DNA of 64,000 bases from contig NZ_JBBOSU010000001.1 in the NCBI RefSeq assembly GCF_038005225.1, positions 670,001-734,000 on the forward strand. The letters run 5' to 3'. The notes under the pieces were generated by a model. That model ran no database searches and was not told the origin of the DNA. It was given only the letters and a program-made list of their open reading frames with translations. The DNA is from Solibacillus sp. FSL K6-1523 (GTDB lineage: Bacteria > Bacillota > Bacilli > Bacillales_A > Planococcaceae). Shown here piece by piece: positions 55,714 through 64,000 of this stretch. The translations under genes were made by a program, and so were the position numbers. The number at the start of each line of letters is the position of its first letter. Position 1 is the first letter of the stretch.

Positions 55714-56438
55714 AAGTTGTAGCAATTATTCAAGCAAGAATGGGGTCAACGCGTTTACCAGGTAAGATATTGAAAGAGATAAATGGACGTCCCTTACTTT
55801 CATATCAACTGGATAGACTAAAAGCTAGTAAGTTCATCGATGAAATTGTTATAGCTACAACAACAGAAATACAAGATGATAATGTAGTCGCCTTTTGTGA
55901 GCAACAAGGTGTGTCTTATTATAGAGGTTCTGAAATGGATGTATTAGCAAGGTACTATGATACTGCTGTAAAGTTTAAAGCAGATGCGATTGTTAGAATA
56001 ACTTCAGACTGCCCTATTATTGATGTGCAAGTAGTAGATAAAACGATAGAGTATTTTTTAGAATCGGATCATTACGACTATGTCTCTAATACAGTAGAAC
56101 GTACATATCCAAGAGGTTTAGATACTGAGATTTTCACATTTGCAATTTTAGAAAAAGCGTATAAAGAGGCATCTTTAGAACGAGATCGAGAGCATGTAAC
56201 TGCCTATTTTTATACAAATCAAGATGTATTTAAAATTGGTCATATCAAAAATGAAACGGATTACAGTAAATATCGTTGGACTGTTGATACGGAGGAAGAC
56301 TTTAAACTAATTAAAAATATAATTGATGCTCTGTATGCTAAAAATTCTCAATTTACCTTACAGGATACTGTAAATATAATGGAAGAAAATTTGGAGTGGT
56401 TTAATATTAATGCGCATATTGAACAAAAGAAATTATAA
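55710..56438 (+). CDS. pseF: Pseudaminic acid cytidylyltransferase PseF
   Basis: The protein has 242 residues. The nucleotidyltransferase signature AIIQARMGSTRLPGKIL and RITSDCPIIDVQVVD are those of SpsF/PseF-type CMP-sugar synthetases. RYRWTVDTEEDF is a typical C-terminal motif. It activates pseudaminic acid with CTP to CMP-Pse, the donor for Maf. It is coupled to pseC by a four-base overlap. Confidence 0.92.
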   Translation: MKVVAIIQARMGSTRLPGKILKEINGRPLLSYQLDRLKASKFIDEIVIATTTEIQDDNVVAFCEQQGVSYYRGSEMDVLARYYDTAVKFKADAIVRITSDCPIIDVQVVDKTIEYFLESDHYDYVSNTVERTYPRGLDTEIFTFAILEKAYKEASLERDREHVTAYFYTNQDVFKIGHIKNETDYSKYRWTVDTEEDFKLIKNIIDALYAKNSQFTLQDTVNIMEENLEWFNINAHIEQKKL

Positions 56439-56447
56439 GGTGATTGC

Positions 56448-57461
56448 ATGAATATATTTATTAGAGTAGATGCTTCCGTTGAAATCGGCACAGGTCATGT
56501 AATGCGTTGCTTAACTTTAGCTAACCGACTAAAAAAACAAGGGAAGACAGTAGCCTTTATTTGTCGACGTGCAGAAGGTGATTGCATAGAGCTAATAGGG
56601 CAACAAGGCTTTTATGTATATCAATTGCCTGTTATCGAAGAATCTTTATGGACGTATGTAGTAGAGCATTGGGAAACAGATGCTAAGGAAACGATTGATA
56701 TTTTACGCAAATACAAAGTAGAACGACTAATTATTGATCACTATTCAATAGATATTAAATGGGAGCAAGTAGTTCGGCCATTTACTAAAGAAATAATGGT
56801 TATTGATGATTTAGCGAACCGTTCGCATAATTGTGATGAGCTACTCGATCAAAATTTTTACTTGGATAAAGATTTAAGGTATAACGGTTTAGTGCCAGAT
56901 AGTGCACGATTGCTATTAGGACCTAAACACGCTTTATTACGCGAAGAATTTATAGAAGCTCGTAAAATGATTAAGCATTTTACAGGTAAGATTGAAAGGA
57001 TATTCGTCTTCTTTGGTGGTAGTGATCCAACGAATGAAACAGAAAAAGTATTGAAAGCAATTTTACCAATAATTCATCTAGAAAAAATGAAAGTTGATGT
57101 TGTAGTAGGTAACTCTAATCCAAATAAGGTGAAAATCGAAAAATTGTGTTCAACTTCCGGCCTATTAACATATTATTGCCAAATAAATAATATGGCAGAA
57201 CTTATGGCTAAAGCCGATTTAGCGATAGGTGCTGGTGGAGCAACAACGTGGGAGAGAATTTATTTACAATTACCCTCAATAGTAATTGCAGTAGCAGATA
57301 ACCAAGTAAAAGCTGCTGAAGATTTGGCAATAACAGATGCAATTATTTTTTTAGGTGTATATAATGCCGTTACAAAGGAGCATATAGCTGATTGTTTAAA
57401 AAATGTCATGGCTAATAAAGAGAAATTTGAAGAAAATATAAGAAATTTAACTGCGATGTAA
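56448..57461 (+). CDS. pseG: UDP-sugar hydrolase PseG
   Basis: The protein has 337 residues. The N-terminal IRVDASVEIGTGHVMRCLTLA with the catalytic His and a GT-B-like C-terminal half (FFGGSDPTNETEKVL, IGAGGATTWERIYL) identify PseG. It removes UDP from UDP-2,4-diacetamido-trideoxy-altrose, the fourth step of the pathway. It starts nine bases after pseF. Confidence 0.93.
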   Translation: MNIFIRVDASVEIGTGHVMRCLTLANRLKKQGKTVAFICRRAEGDCIELIGQQGFYVYQLPVIEESLWTYVVEHWETDAKETIDILRKYKVERLIIDHYSIDIKWEQVVRPFTKEIMVIDDLANRSHNCDELLDQNFYLDKDLRYNGLVPDSARLLLGPKHALLREEFIEARKMIKHFTGKIERIFVFFGGSDPTNETEKVLKAILPIIHLEKMKVDVVVGNSNPNKVKIEKLCSTSGLLTYYCQINNMAELMAKADLAIGAGGATTWERIYLQLPSIVIAVADNQVKAAEDLAITDAIIFLGVYNAVTKEHIADCLKNVMANKEKFEENIRNLTAM

Positions 57462-57574
57462 AATAGATTAGTAGCTCCTTATATAGAGTTTTGAAATAGT
57501 TTTTGAAAGTTATATTAATAAAATTCATGCTTGATAAAACAGGATAGAGTGAAAACAATAAGGGTTGTGGCATA

Positions 57575-58132
57575 ATGGCTAATTTATTTCAAGAAAAATT
57601 AAGAAATATAACTTTAGATGATGTAAAAAGAATCTTTGATTGGAGAAATCAATTATTTATTCGTTCAAAAATGTTTAATAGTGAAGAAATTATCTGGGAA
57701 GAACATTTAGAATGGTATAATTCATTGCCAAACAAAAGTGATAGAATAGCGAAAGTTTTCTCTTGTAATCGTGTAGATTATGGTGTTTTAAATGTTAGTA
57801 TAATTAACAAAGAATCTGGAGTTTGTGAATGGGGTTTTTATATTGGGGATGAACATGCACCAAAAGGAACAGGTTTACTGTTAGGTTATACATCTCTTAA
57901 CTACATTTTCGTTGATTTGGAATTAAGAAAAATATGTGCTCAAGTAATTGAATCTAATGAAATAAGCCAAAGATTTCATGAAAAACTAGGATTCAATTTG
58001 GATGGTATTTTAAGGAAGCACATTAAACGAGATAAGCATTATGAAGATGTATATGTTTATAGTTTGTTTAAAGATGAGTGGCAGAGAAAATCTAAAGTAA
58101 TAAAAGTAGAGCTAGAGGAGAGATTTAAATGA
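57575..58132 (+). CDS. pseH: Pseudaminic acid N-acetyltransferase PseH
   Basis: The protein has 185 residues. A GNAT fold: FDWRNQLFIRSKMFN, WGFYIGDEHAPKGTG with the acetyl-CoA loop, and SNEISQRFHEKLGF. It acetylates N4 of the PseC product. A 113-base spacer with no strong terminator separates it from pseG; its 3' end overlaps pseI by four bases, so it is part of the same operon. Confidence 0.9.
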   Translation: MANLFQEKLRNITLDDVKRIFDWRNQLFIRSKMFNSEEIIWEEHLEWYNSLPNKSDRIAKVFSCNRVDYGVLNVSIINKESGVCEWGFYIGDEHAPKGTGLLLGYTSLNYIFVDLELRKICAQVIESNEISQRFHEKLGFNLDGILRKHIKRDKHYEDVYVYSLFKDEWQRKSKVIKVELEERFK

Positions 58133-59181
58133 AATCAATTAGTGTAGAGCAATATAAAATTGGTTCTCAAGAAAAGCCGTTCATCATTGTAGAGATGTCA
58201 GGAAATCATAACCAATCATTAGAACGTGCATTAGAAATAGTAGAAGCTGCCGCGAAAACAGGAGCACATGCTTTGAAAATTCAAACATATACGGCAGATA
58301 CAATAACATTAAATGTAGATACACCCGACTTTATAATAAAAGATGAAGAAAACCTATGGAAAGGTAGAAAACTTCATGATTTATATGATGAGGCACATAC
58401 ACCTTGGGAATGGCATAAGCCAATTTTTGACCGTGCAAAAGAATTAGGGATGATTGCATTCAGTACCCCATTTGATGAAACCGCTGTTGATTTTTTAGAG
58501 GAATTAGATGTACCGCTATATAAAATTGCTTCTTTTGAAAATACGGATTTACCACTTATAAAAAAAGTAGCATCCACAGGTAAACCGATGATTGTATCAA
58601 CCGGAATGGCGACATTAGCTGAATTAGATGAATTAGTACGAACTGCAAAAGAGGCTGGATGTAAAGATCTCGTGCTATTAAAATGTACAAGTACATATCC
58701 TGCTACGCCAGAGAATACAAATATTTCAACAATCCCACATATGAAGCAGTTATTTGAAGATGTACAAATTGGGTTATCAGATCATACTATGGGAATTGGT
58801 GTGGCCGTAGCGAGTGTTGCATTAGGAGCAACAGTCATTGAAAAGCATTTCACACTAAATCGTGCTGATGGTGGTGTGGATTCTGCCTTTTCGATGGAGC
58901 CAGCAGAAATGAAGGCACTTGTAGAAGAAACAGAACGCGCTTGGTTAGCATTGGGGAAAGTGACTTATGGTCCGACTGAGAAAGAAAAAGCATCTTTGAA
59001 GTTTCGCCGTTCAATTTACGTGTCGAAAGATATTAAAGCAGGTGAAAAATTTACAAAAGAGAATATTAAAATTATTCGACCAGGGTATGGATTGGAGCCG
59101 AAATTTTTCAACCATATCCTCAATAAAAAGTCTCAAAGAGATTTTTCAGTAGGTATGCCTTTAAAGTTTGAAGATTTATAA
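58129..59181 (+). CDS. pseI: Pseudaminic acid synthase PseI
   Basis: The protein has 350 residues. The NeuB/PseI TIM-barrel shows FIIVEMSGNHNQ, HALKIQTYTADTITLN, YKIASFE, VSTGMATLAELD, LLKCTSTYPATPE and GLSDHT. A C-terminal SAF/antifreeze-like domain (about 285-350) starts RRSIYVSKDIKAGE. It condenses the 6-deoxy-altrose derivative with phosphoenolpyruvate to make pseudaminic acid. With the rest, all six Pse steps are encoded here. Confidence 0.95.
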   Translation: MKSISVEQYKIGSQEKPFIIVEMSGNHNQSLERALEIVEAAAKTGAHALKIQTYTADTITLNVDTPDFIIKDEENLWKGRKLHDLYDEAHTPWEWHKPIFDRAKELGMIAFSTPFDETAVDFLEELDVPLYKIASFENTDLPLIKKVASTGKPMIVSTGMATLAELDELVRTAKEAGCKDLVLLKCTSTYPATPENTNISTIPHMKQLFEDVQIGLSDHTMGIGVAVASVALGATVIEKHFTLNRADGGVDSAFSMEPAEMKALVEETERAWLALGKVTYGPTEKEKASLKFRRSIYVSKDIKAGEKFTKENIKIIRPGYGLEPKFFNHILNKKSQRDFSVGMPLKFEDL

Positions 59182-59189
59182 AGGTTACT

Positions 59190-59216
59190 TAAGTTTACTT
59201 TAAACTTAGACGATAT
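59190..59216 (+). promoter_or_regulatory. Probable SigD promoter before the small gene at 59250
   Basis: TAAG, 15 bases, GACGATAT: 3/4 and 7/8 matches to the SigD consensus, about 35 bases before the start codon. Confidence 0.55.
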
Positions 59217-59249
59217 TAAGACTAGGCTAACTATAAAGGAGCAAAATAT

Positions 59250-59615
59250 ATGACTCAAAACGTAGATCAAATAATCCAAGAAACAATGCAATCATATTAT
59301 GAATATGTTGTGAAGATAGAGGGCGGATGCTCCTATATCACTAATGCATTTAGTACGAATGAAATTGAAGCAGGTATTCAAGGAATTCAGGCCTTAAGCG
59401 AGGGGTTGTCTTGGTTAATCGAGGCAGAAAAATTGATGCAAATACATTCATATCAAATTCAAAGTCCGATTAGTGAAGTCATTCCTCTTTTTGAAAAAAT
59501 CAACGCCGCTTTAGAGGCTGAAAACTTTGACGAGTTAGGGACACTAGTTGAAATGGAACTAAGACCTTTGTTTAAACATGCTGTTGATTGGAAATTCATA
59601 CAAAAAGTTAGTTGA
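59250..59615 (+). CDS. Small protein of unknown function, candidate flagellar factor
   Basis: The protein has 121 residues, no signal peptide and no membrane segment, and is predicted mainly helical and acidic (EGGCSYITNAF, EAGIQGIQALSEGLSWLIEAEKLM, ELGTLVEMELRPLFKHAVDW). I do not recognise the family. It follows pseI by 68 bases, has AAAGGAG as RBS and a SigD-like promoter of its own, and ends at the terminator closing the glycosylation block. Size and helical character would fit an export chaperone or a regulator of filament assembly, the place fliS or fliT usually takes, but that is inference only. Confidence 0.75.
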   Translation: MTQNVDQIIQETMQSYYEYVVKIEGGCSYITNAFSTNEIEAGIQGIQALSEGLSWLIEAEKLMQIHSYQIQSPISEVIPLFEKINAALEAENFDELGTLVEMELRPLFKHAVDWKFIQKVS

Positions 59616-59630
59616 TATTTAAATATGAAC

Positions 59631-59670
59631 AAAAAACTCGCGGAGTAAATGTAAAACCGCGAGTTTTTTT
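59631..59670. terminator. Bidirectional terminator between the pse block and giant protein gene
   Basis: AAAAAACTCGCGG and CCGCGAGTTTTTT pair around AGTAAATGTAAAA, with A- and T-runs either side. Confidence 0.9.
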
Positions 59671-62600
59671 TTATTCGATACGAACCCCGTTAAATTGTAA
59701 AGTCGATCCAGCAGTTGTTGGAATGATTTCTACAGTCGCATTTGGATAAATCTTAATTGTAAATGCTTGTGTTGGAGTATTTAATTCCGAAAGCTGCATT
59801 GTAAATTGACTTTCATGTGCAGAATTTTCATCTACTGAAATGGATATATTAGTGTCATTGCTAATGGCAGAATTAGTTCCTGCGACACTTGTTAAATCAA
59901 TCTTTGAACCATCTAAATTCAATGAGAATGTAAAATTAAGTTTTGATTCTTCATACAGAGCGGTATACGTGTAATCTACAACATCATTCTCTGCAGTTAT
60001 TGTCATTGTATAATCTGCATTTACTGTAAATTGCACTGTTTTTGTTAAACCGTTTGAAGAAGTGAAATCAATTACCTCTGAACCAACTCCAATTGGAATA
60101 AACTGTTTTGTTTTTTCGTCTATGCGGACCACTGCGGATTGTTCATTTAAATTATGAGACGCATAATCAGTCCAATTCAGTGCTGTTTTGATATCCGATT
60201 CTAATAAAGTGAAGTTTGTATCTTTCTCCTTTTTATAAAGAACTTTTCCATCTACTGTTTCTCCAGCAATGACAATAGGTTCTGTAGTATCCCCGTAAAC
60301 AATTGTCCCATCGACATAAATGCCGCTTGTTGGTGCTAATGGTGTTGAAATTAATGATTTTGCACCTAAAGTTGCTAAATCATATTTGAATATTGGCGTT
60401 CCTGCATTGATTTCATAGCTAGAGCCATTCCATGCTACGGAAATTTCAACATAATCGCCTGTATTAGTAAGATAGATACCTGTACCTTCAGCTTTTGCTA
60501 CCCATTTATCTGTATTTAATGAAACGACATCGACGCCCTGCATATGTGTTGCAGAGTTATATGCTGTCGCTTGCATAACTAGGGTAGTAGTTAATACATA
60601 ATCTGCTCTTACAGTAACGTTATATATTTCATCATTTACTGTGTATGAGGCAGTAGTTGCACTATTTTTATCTGCGTAAATAATTGTTTTTCCATTATGT
60701 GAAACGGTGCGTAAGTTGCCATTAATGTTCGACACTTCACCATCTACTACGAGTGCATCATGTAAAATTGGACTCGCTGGGACAAAGTTATTGCCGTCTA
60801 AATTCGCTTTTACAAGTACTGTTTTATAAGTCGCTTTTTCACCTTGGACAATAAAGATTGACTCAGTTGTCTCGTAAAATACGACATCTAAGCCTATTGT
60901 GCCGACTGTAGCAGTAGCACTACCTGATTTACTCAATATAGTTGGTGCAAATTTAAATACATCAAATTCTATCGTTTGAGTAAGTGGTTTAAATGAATAG
61001 CTTAAATTATTGTTCACTTGTAAAACATAAAGAGCTTGCTTGTCTTCATTGCCTTTCACGATGACATGTTCTGTACCACTAATACCAGGATAAATTGTCA
61101 AGTTTCCATTGCTTACTTTTATGACACCTTGATGTGAAGTGAATACACTATCATTTGCAGTCGTAACATTTGTTGGATAGAAACCAAAGTTAGCAGTATT
61201 AAATGATTGTTTAACAATTTGTGAAGCAACGGACCAAGTGTTATTTGCATCTTTTGTTGCTTCGATTGTAATTTGGATTGATTCGTTATTGTTCTTAACT
61301 GTCACGATTTCCGTTCCAACTGTATGTGGCTCAAATGAAACGTTTGTACCAGTAAATGTTGCGTTTGTTAATGTAGAATCTACACCAGTGATCGTTGTTA
61401 TTGCTTCTGAAACATCGACAACAGTTGATTCGATTAAATCGACTTGCATCGTGCCGTCTACCGCCACCGTAATTCGGTATGTTTTATTATCGATTGTAAT
61501 ATCTTCCGTACCAATTCCGATTGCAATTAACGTATTGCCTTTAGCTATAAGAACTGTACTAGCTGGCGGAATTGTAATTGCCGCGCTTGGTGCTGCATAT
61601 TCAATACGTTGTGCAGTAGTTTGAAGTACGTTATTCGTTTTTGTTGCGATTAAGTTATACAATTGGCCGTCAATGTTGGCAACAACTTTCCCTTCTTTTA
61701 AAGCGTAAACATCTGGTGCATTAAAACGGAATACTGAAGCATCCCCGTTTACAACGGATAGTGATGTTGCACCAGTAACGGTTGTTTTTGCAATTGTTGG
61801 CGTCATGACGAAGCCGCCATCTTTATCTGTTACGAGCATATGGATCATTGTTTTGTCGCCATTGATTGTAATCTCGGCTTGACCGCTATTTTTTGCGTAA
61901 ATGATTAGTTCATTATTTAAAATTTGTGCTGTTACTACACCTGCACCAGTTAGTGCATTAATTGTATAACTATCAATCGTATTAACGCCTAGCTCGCTAG
62001 CTGTATATGTCGTTTGCTGAATTGGCTCACTTACTTCAATTGTATATAAGCCGTCCGCTGCTAGGGAAACAACTACTGTACGTATTTTATCGCCAGTTTT
62101 AATCGTTGAAATACCTGCTTGTTGTGCATAAACTTTTTTACCATCTGCTTTAACGCTTGTTCCATTAATCACTTCTACTGGCTCAGCAAATTCTGCATCG
62201 ACAATCTCATAATTGATTGCAAATGTACGGTTTGGATTACGCGTAATTGTGACGTTCATTAATGCTTTATATGCATTAGCACCCGTCCCAATTGTTGTTT
62301 CTAAAACTGACTTACCAGATTCTAATGCGTAAATAACGTGATCACGCACTTCAGTAAATTGACTAACTGACCAGCCTATACTAACCTGTTCAGCCATTTC
62401 TTTTTTTGCAATTGTTGTTGTTAAGTTTGCACCGTTATTTGCGACGACTGTAGCATAATGCGTACCATCAGATACCGTAATATCTGTAATGCCGTCGTTC
62501 AATCCATAAATATAAAGTACCGATTTATCATCGCTTACTAGCGTATTGACAATTGAACTTGTTGCAGAAGCTGAGCTAATAGCAGCTAAACCTAAATCGG

Positions 62601-64000
62601 TAGCTAAAATAGTAGCCAATGTATGGTTCGTTTGTATAACGCTATACAAACCAGTATCCACATTTTTTGTAACATGAATCATTGCTGCTGTAGAAGCAGA
62701 CGTCTCGTACAATGTATTACCAATAGCAGTAGGGTAATACGTACTTCCATTTGCTGATGGACGGGCATTCGTTGTTGCTGTACTGTGCAATGGATTTGTA
62801 GCAGTTACTGTAAACATGACAGGTGTGCTCGTAATAACAAGATTGCCTGATACCGTTTCTACTTTAATGTTTACAAAGCCTACAATTGAGCCATTTTGTG
62901 TTAATGCTAATGATGTTGTTCCTGCTTTTTTCGCCGTCATATTTAAACCGCTAGCTGTAGCAGTTACATCAATCACTGTTTGATCAAAGTCACTAGCTGT
63001 AATTGCATGTGTAGTAGTATCAAGGTCCATGTCTGCAAACTTCAAGCTTTCAATTGCAGCTTGTGGTGTCACCGTAAATGCGCCATCTTCACTACGTGTT
63101 ACTGTAAAGGCTAATTCTTTATTCTGATCATCCGTAACAGTTAATGTCGTAGTTCCAACTCCTGTGCCTGCGTAAATAATTAACTTATTATCGCGTATTT
63201 CAGCAGCTGCAATCGTACTTAATGTATTTGATTTTGTAGTAATATTTGCCGACAAACCGTAATCTGCGTAATTAAAGGCAACCATTTTGCGCTCATCCAC
63301 TGCTAAGGCATATTTATTGTTTTCTACTGTAGTTTTAGCGGTTACACGATAATTAGCTGTTAAGAATGTTTCTTCTGTTACACCGTTTAAAGCGTAAAGA
63401 GTAGTATTGTCTAAAGCAAGATTTGTTGATGTTAATGTTCCAGGTGCCTCGGTTAAGTTTGCTTGGACAAAGCTTGGTGCCGCAGTAAAGTACTTATTAC
63501 TACCACGTACAACATCAACATTGATTAAACGGTCATTTGTCGCTTTTAATGTTGTAGATCCTGTAGCTAACAAGAAGACGTCGTTAGTATTTAAGCGAAT
63601 GCTATTCCCCGAAAGTATAGAAGCCCCTGCGAAATCACCCGTTAATTCAATTTTTGCAGCCTCTAATTCAGTTGGTTTACCATTTGTTACAGTTGTATGA
63701 TACACAGTTTCATCCGAGCCATTTGTAATTGTAATATCAGACACGCCAGATGTTCCTGTTGCATAAATAATTAATTCATTATCAACTGTATCTACAACGG
63801 TTTCTACACCATTTAAAGTGGTATCTGCTACAGTACTACCTGTTAAATCAAACGATACGAATGGTTTCGCATCTGATACAGATAAGCTGTAATGACCGTT
63901 AGCCTTTGTCACATTGGCGATATAGACATCTGTTGCAGTATTTACTAATGCCGTCCCTACACTAATTGGAGAGAAGGATTCGTTATTAATCCCAAAAGTT
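59671..64000 (-). CDS. Giant repetitive extracellular protein, C-terminal part (5' end outside window)
   Basis: The minus-strand frame is open from the stop at 59671 to the window edge; GTG at 63912 is only the first possible start inside the window, and the reading continues upstream without a stop. At least 1442 residues are seen. The sequence is Thr/Val/Ala/Asn-rich and built of many beta-type repeats of roughly 70-100 residues. A recurring core runs 'n.L.IYA.gtG...iTv.....'; examples are NELIIYATGTSG, NKLIIYAGTGVGTTTLTV, NELIIYAKNSGQAEITI and NLTIYPGISGTEHVIV. It ends with FNGVRIE, without a sortase signal or SLH domain at this end; SLH domains, if any, would be at the unseen N-terminus. 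A bacterial Ig-like (Big) or similar stalk fold is probable. A surface adhesin or S-layer-associated role is inferred from size and composition. Confidence 0.8.
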   Translation of the reverse strand, partial: TFGINNESFSPISVGTALVNTATDVYIANVTKANGHYSLSVSDAKPFVSFDLTGSTVADTTLNGVETVVDTVDNELIIYATGTSGVSDITITNGSDETVYHTTVTNGKPTELEAAKIELTGDFAGASILSGNSIRLNTNDVFLLATGSTTLKATNDRLINVDVVRGSNKYFTAAPSFVQANLTEAPGTLTSTNLALDNTTLYALNGVTEETFLTANYRVTAKTTVENNKYALAVDERKMVAFNYADYGLSANITTKSNTLSTIAAAEIRDNKLIIYAGTGVGTTTLTVTDDQNKELAFTVTRSEDGAFTVTPQAAIESLKFADMDLDTTTHAITASDFDQTVIDVTATASGLNMTAKKAGTTSLALTQNGSIVGFVNIKVETVSGNLVITSTPVMFTVTATNPLHSTATTNARPSANGSTYYPTAIGNTLYETSASTAAMIHVTKNVDTGLYSVIQTNHTLATILATDLGLAAISSASATSSIVNTLVSDDKSVLYIYGLNDGITDITVSDGTHYATVVANNGANLTTTIAKKEMAEQVSIGWSVSQFTEVRDHVIYALESGKSVLETTIGTGANAYKALMNVTITRNPNRTFAINYEIVDAEFAEPVEVINGTSVKADGKKVYAQQAGISTIKTGDKIRTVVVSLAADGLYTIEVSEPIQQTTYTASELGVNTIDSYTINALTGAGVVTAQILNNELIIYAKNSGQAEITINGDKTMIHMLVTDKDGGFVMTPTIAKTTVTGATSLSVVNGDASVFRFNAPDVYALKEGKVVANIDGQLYNLIATKTNNVLQTTAQRIEYAAPSAAITIPPASTVLIAKGNTLIAIGIGTEDITIDNKTYRITVAVDGTMQVDLIESTVVDVSEAITTITGVDSTLTNATFTGTNVSFEPHTVGTEIVTVKNNNESIQITIEATKDANNTWSVASQIVKQSFNTANFGFYPTNVTTANDSVFTSHQGVIKVSNGNLTIYPGISGTEHVIVKGNEDKQALYVLQVNNNLSYSFKPLTQTIEFDVFKFAPTILSKSGSATATVGTIGLDVVFYETTESIFIVQGEKATYKTVLVKANLDGNNFVPASPILHDALVVDGEVSNINGNLRTVSHNGKTIIYADKNSATTASYTVNDEIYNVTVRADYVLTTTLVMQATAYNSATHMQGVDVVSLNTDKWVAKAEGTGIYLTNTGDYVEISVAWNGSSYEINAGTPIFKYDLATLGAKSLISTPLAPTSGIYVDGTIVYGDTTEPIVIAGETVDGKVLYKKEKDTNFTLLESDIKTALNWTDYASHNLNEQSAVVRIDEKTKQFIPIGVGSEVIDFTSSNGLTKTVQFTVNADYTMTITAENDVVDYTYTALYEESKLNFTFSLNLDGSKIDLTSVAGTNSAISNDTNISISVDENSAHESQFTMQLSELNTPTQAFTIKIYPNATVEIIPTTAGSTLQFNGVRIE

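Noticed and set aside
61238-61624. Plus-strand frames inside the giant protein gene
   Set aside because: They are Val/Ile/Ser-rich shadows of a Thr/Asn-rich coding strand, without RBS.

Overview
The window is low-GC Gram-positive DNA from a motile, S-layer-bearing member of the Bacillales. Three things point to the Lysinibacillus/Solibacillus (Planococcaceae) group: an S-layer protein with N-terminal SLH domains, a SecA2-SlaP accessory secretion pair, and a flagellar/competence block in Bacillus order. The genus is inferred from family knowledge only. No rRNA, tRNA, CRISPR array or insertion sequence was recognised.

Region 1 (1-30 kb) is a cell-surface block. It starts with the 3' half of a phosphoglucomutase gene (pgcA). 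Then come an SH3-domain membrane protein, the major S-layer protein, two phosphodiester-glycosidase proteins, a copper-amine-oxidase-like stalk protein, an SLH-CAP protein, an SLH-SH3-amidase, a 1344-residue repeat protein, an NlpC/P60-SLH protein, an SLH-glucosaminidase, a TetR-type regulator, a CtpA-type protease, BrnQ, and two more NlpC/P60 endopeptidases. Most are separately transcribed, with a terminator after each.

Region 2 (30.6-42 kb) holds slaP-secA2 (reverse strand), tagO, an LCP-family wall-polymer ligase, yvyE, the degS-degU two-component system, a small lipoprotein and degV. Region 3 (42.2-51.2 kb) holds comFA-comFC-yvyF, then flgM-flgN-flgK-flgL-yviE-like-fliW-csrA, and hag (flagellin). 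Region 4 (51.7-59.6 kb) is a flagellin-glycosylation operon (Maf-type transferase plus pseB, pseC, pseF, pseG, pseH, pseI), ending in a small unknown gene. Region 5 (59.67-64 kb, reverse strand) is a giant repetitive surface protein whose 5' end lies outside the window.

Regulatory logic read from the sequence: good SigD (motility sigma) promoters precede flgM, hag, the maf-pse operon and the small unknown gene at 59250. The hag leader carries a hairpin presenting GGA in its loop, as expected for CsrA, next to the fliW-csrA genes. One NlpC/P60 gene has a textbook WalR box.

Two non-coding signals stand out. (a) A family of structured leader elements sits 25-37 nt before the start codons of the SLH-amidase, a LysM-NlpC/P60 gene, degS and degU; paired substitutions keep the hairpins. 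(b) Short-motif arrays phased at 21 bp (two sequence families, eight loci) lie directly behind intrinsic terminators. The largest has been duplicated as a 205-bp unit.
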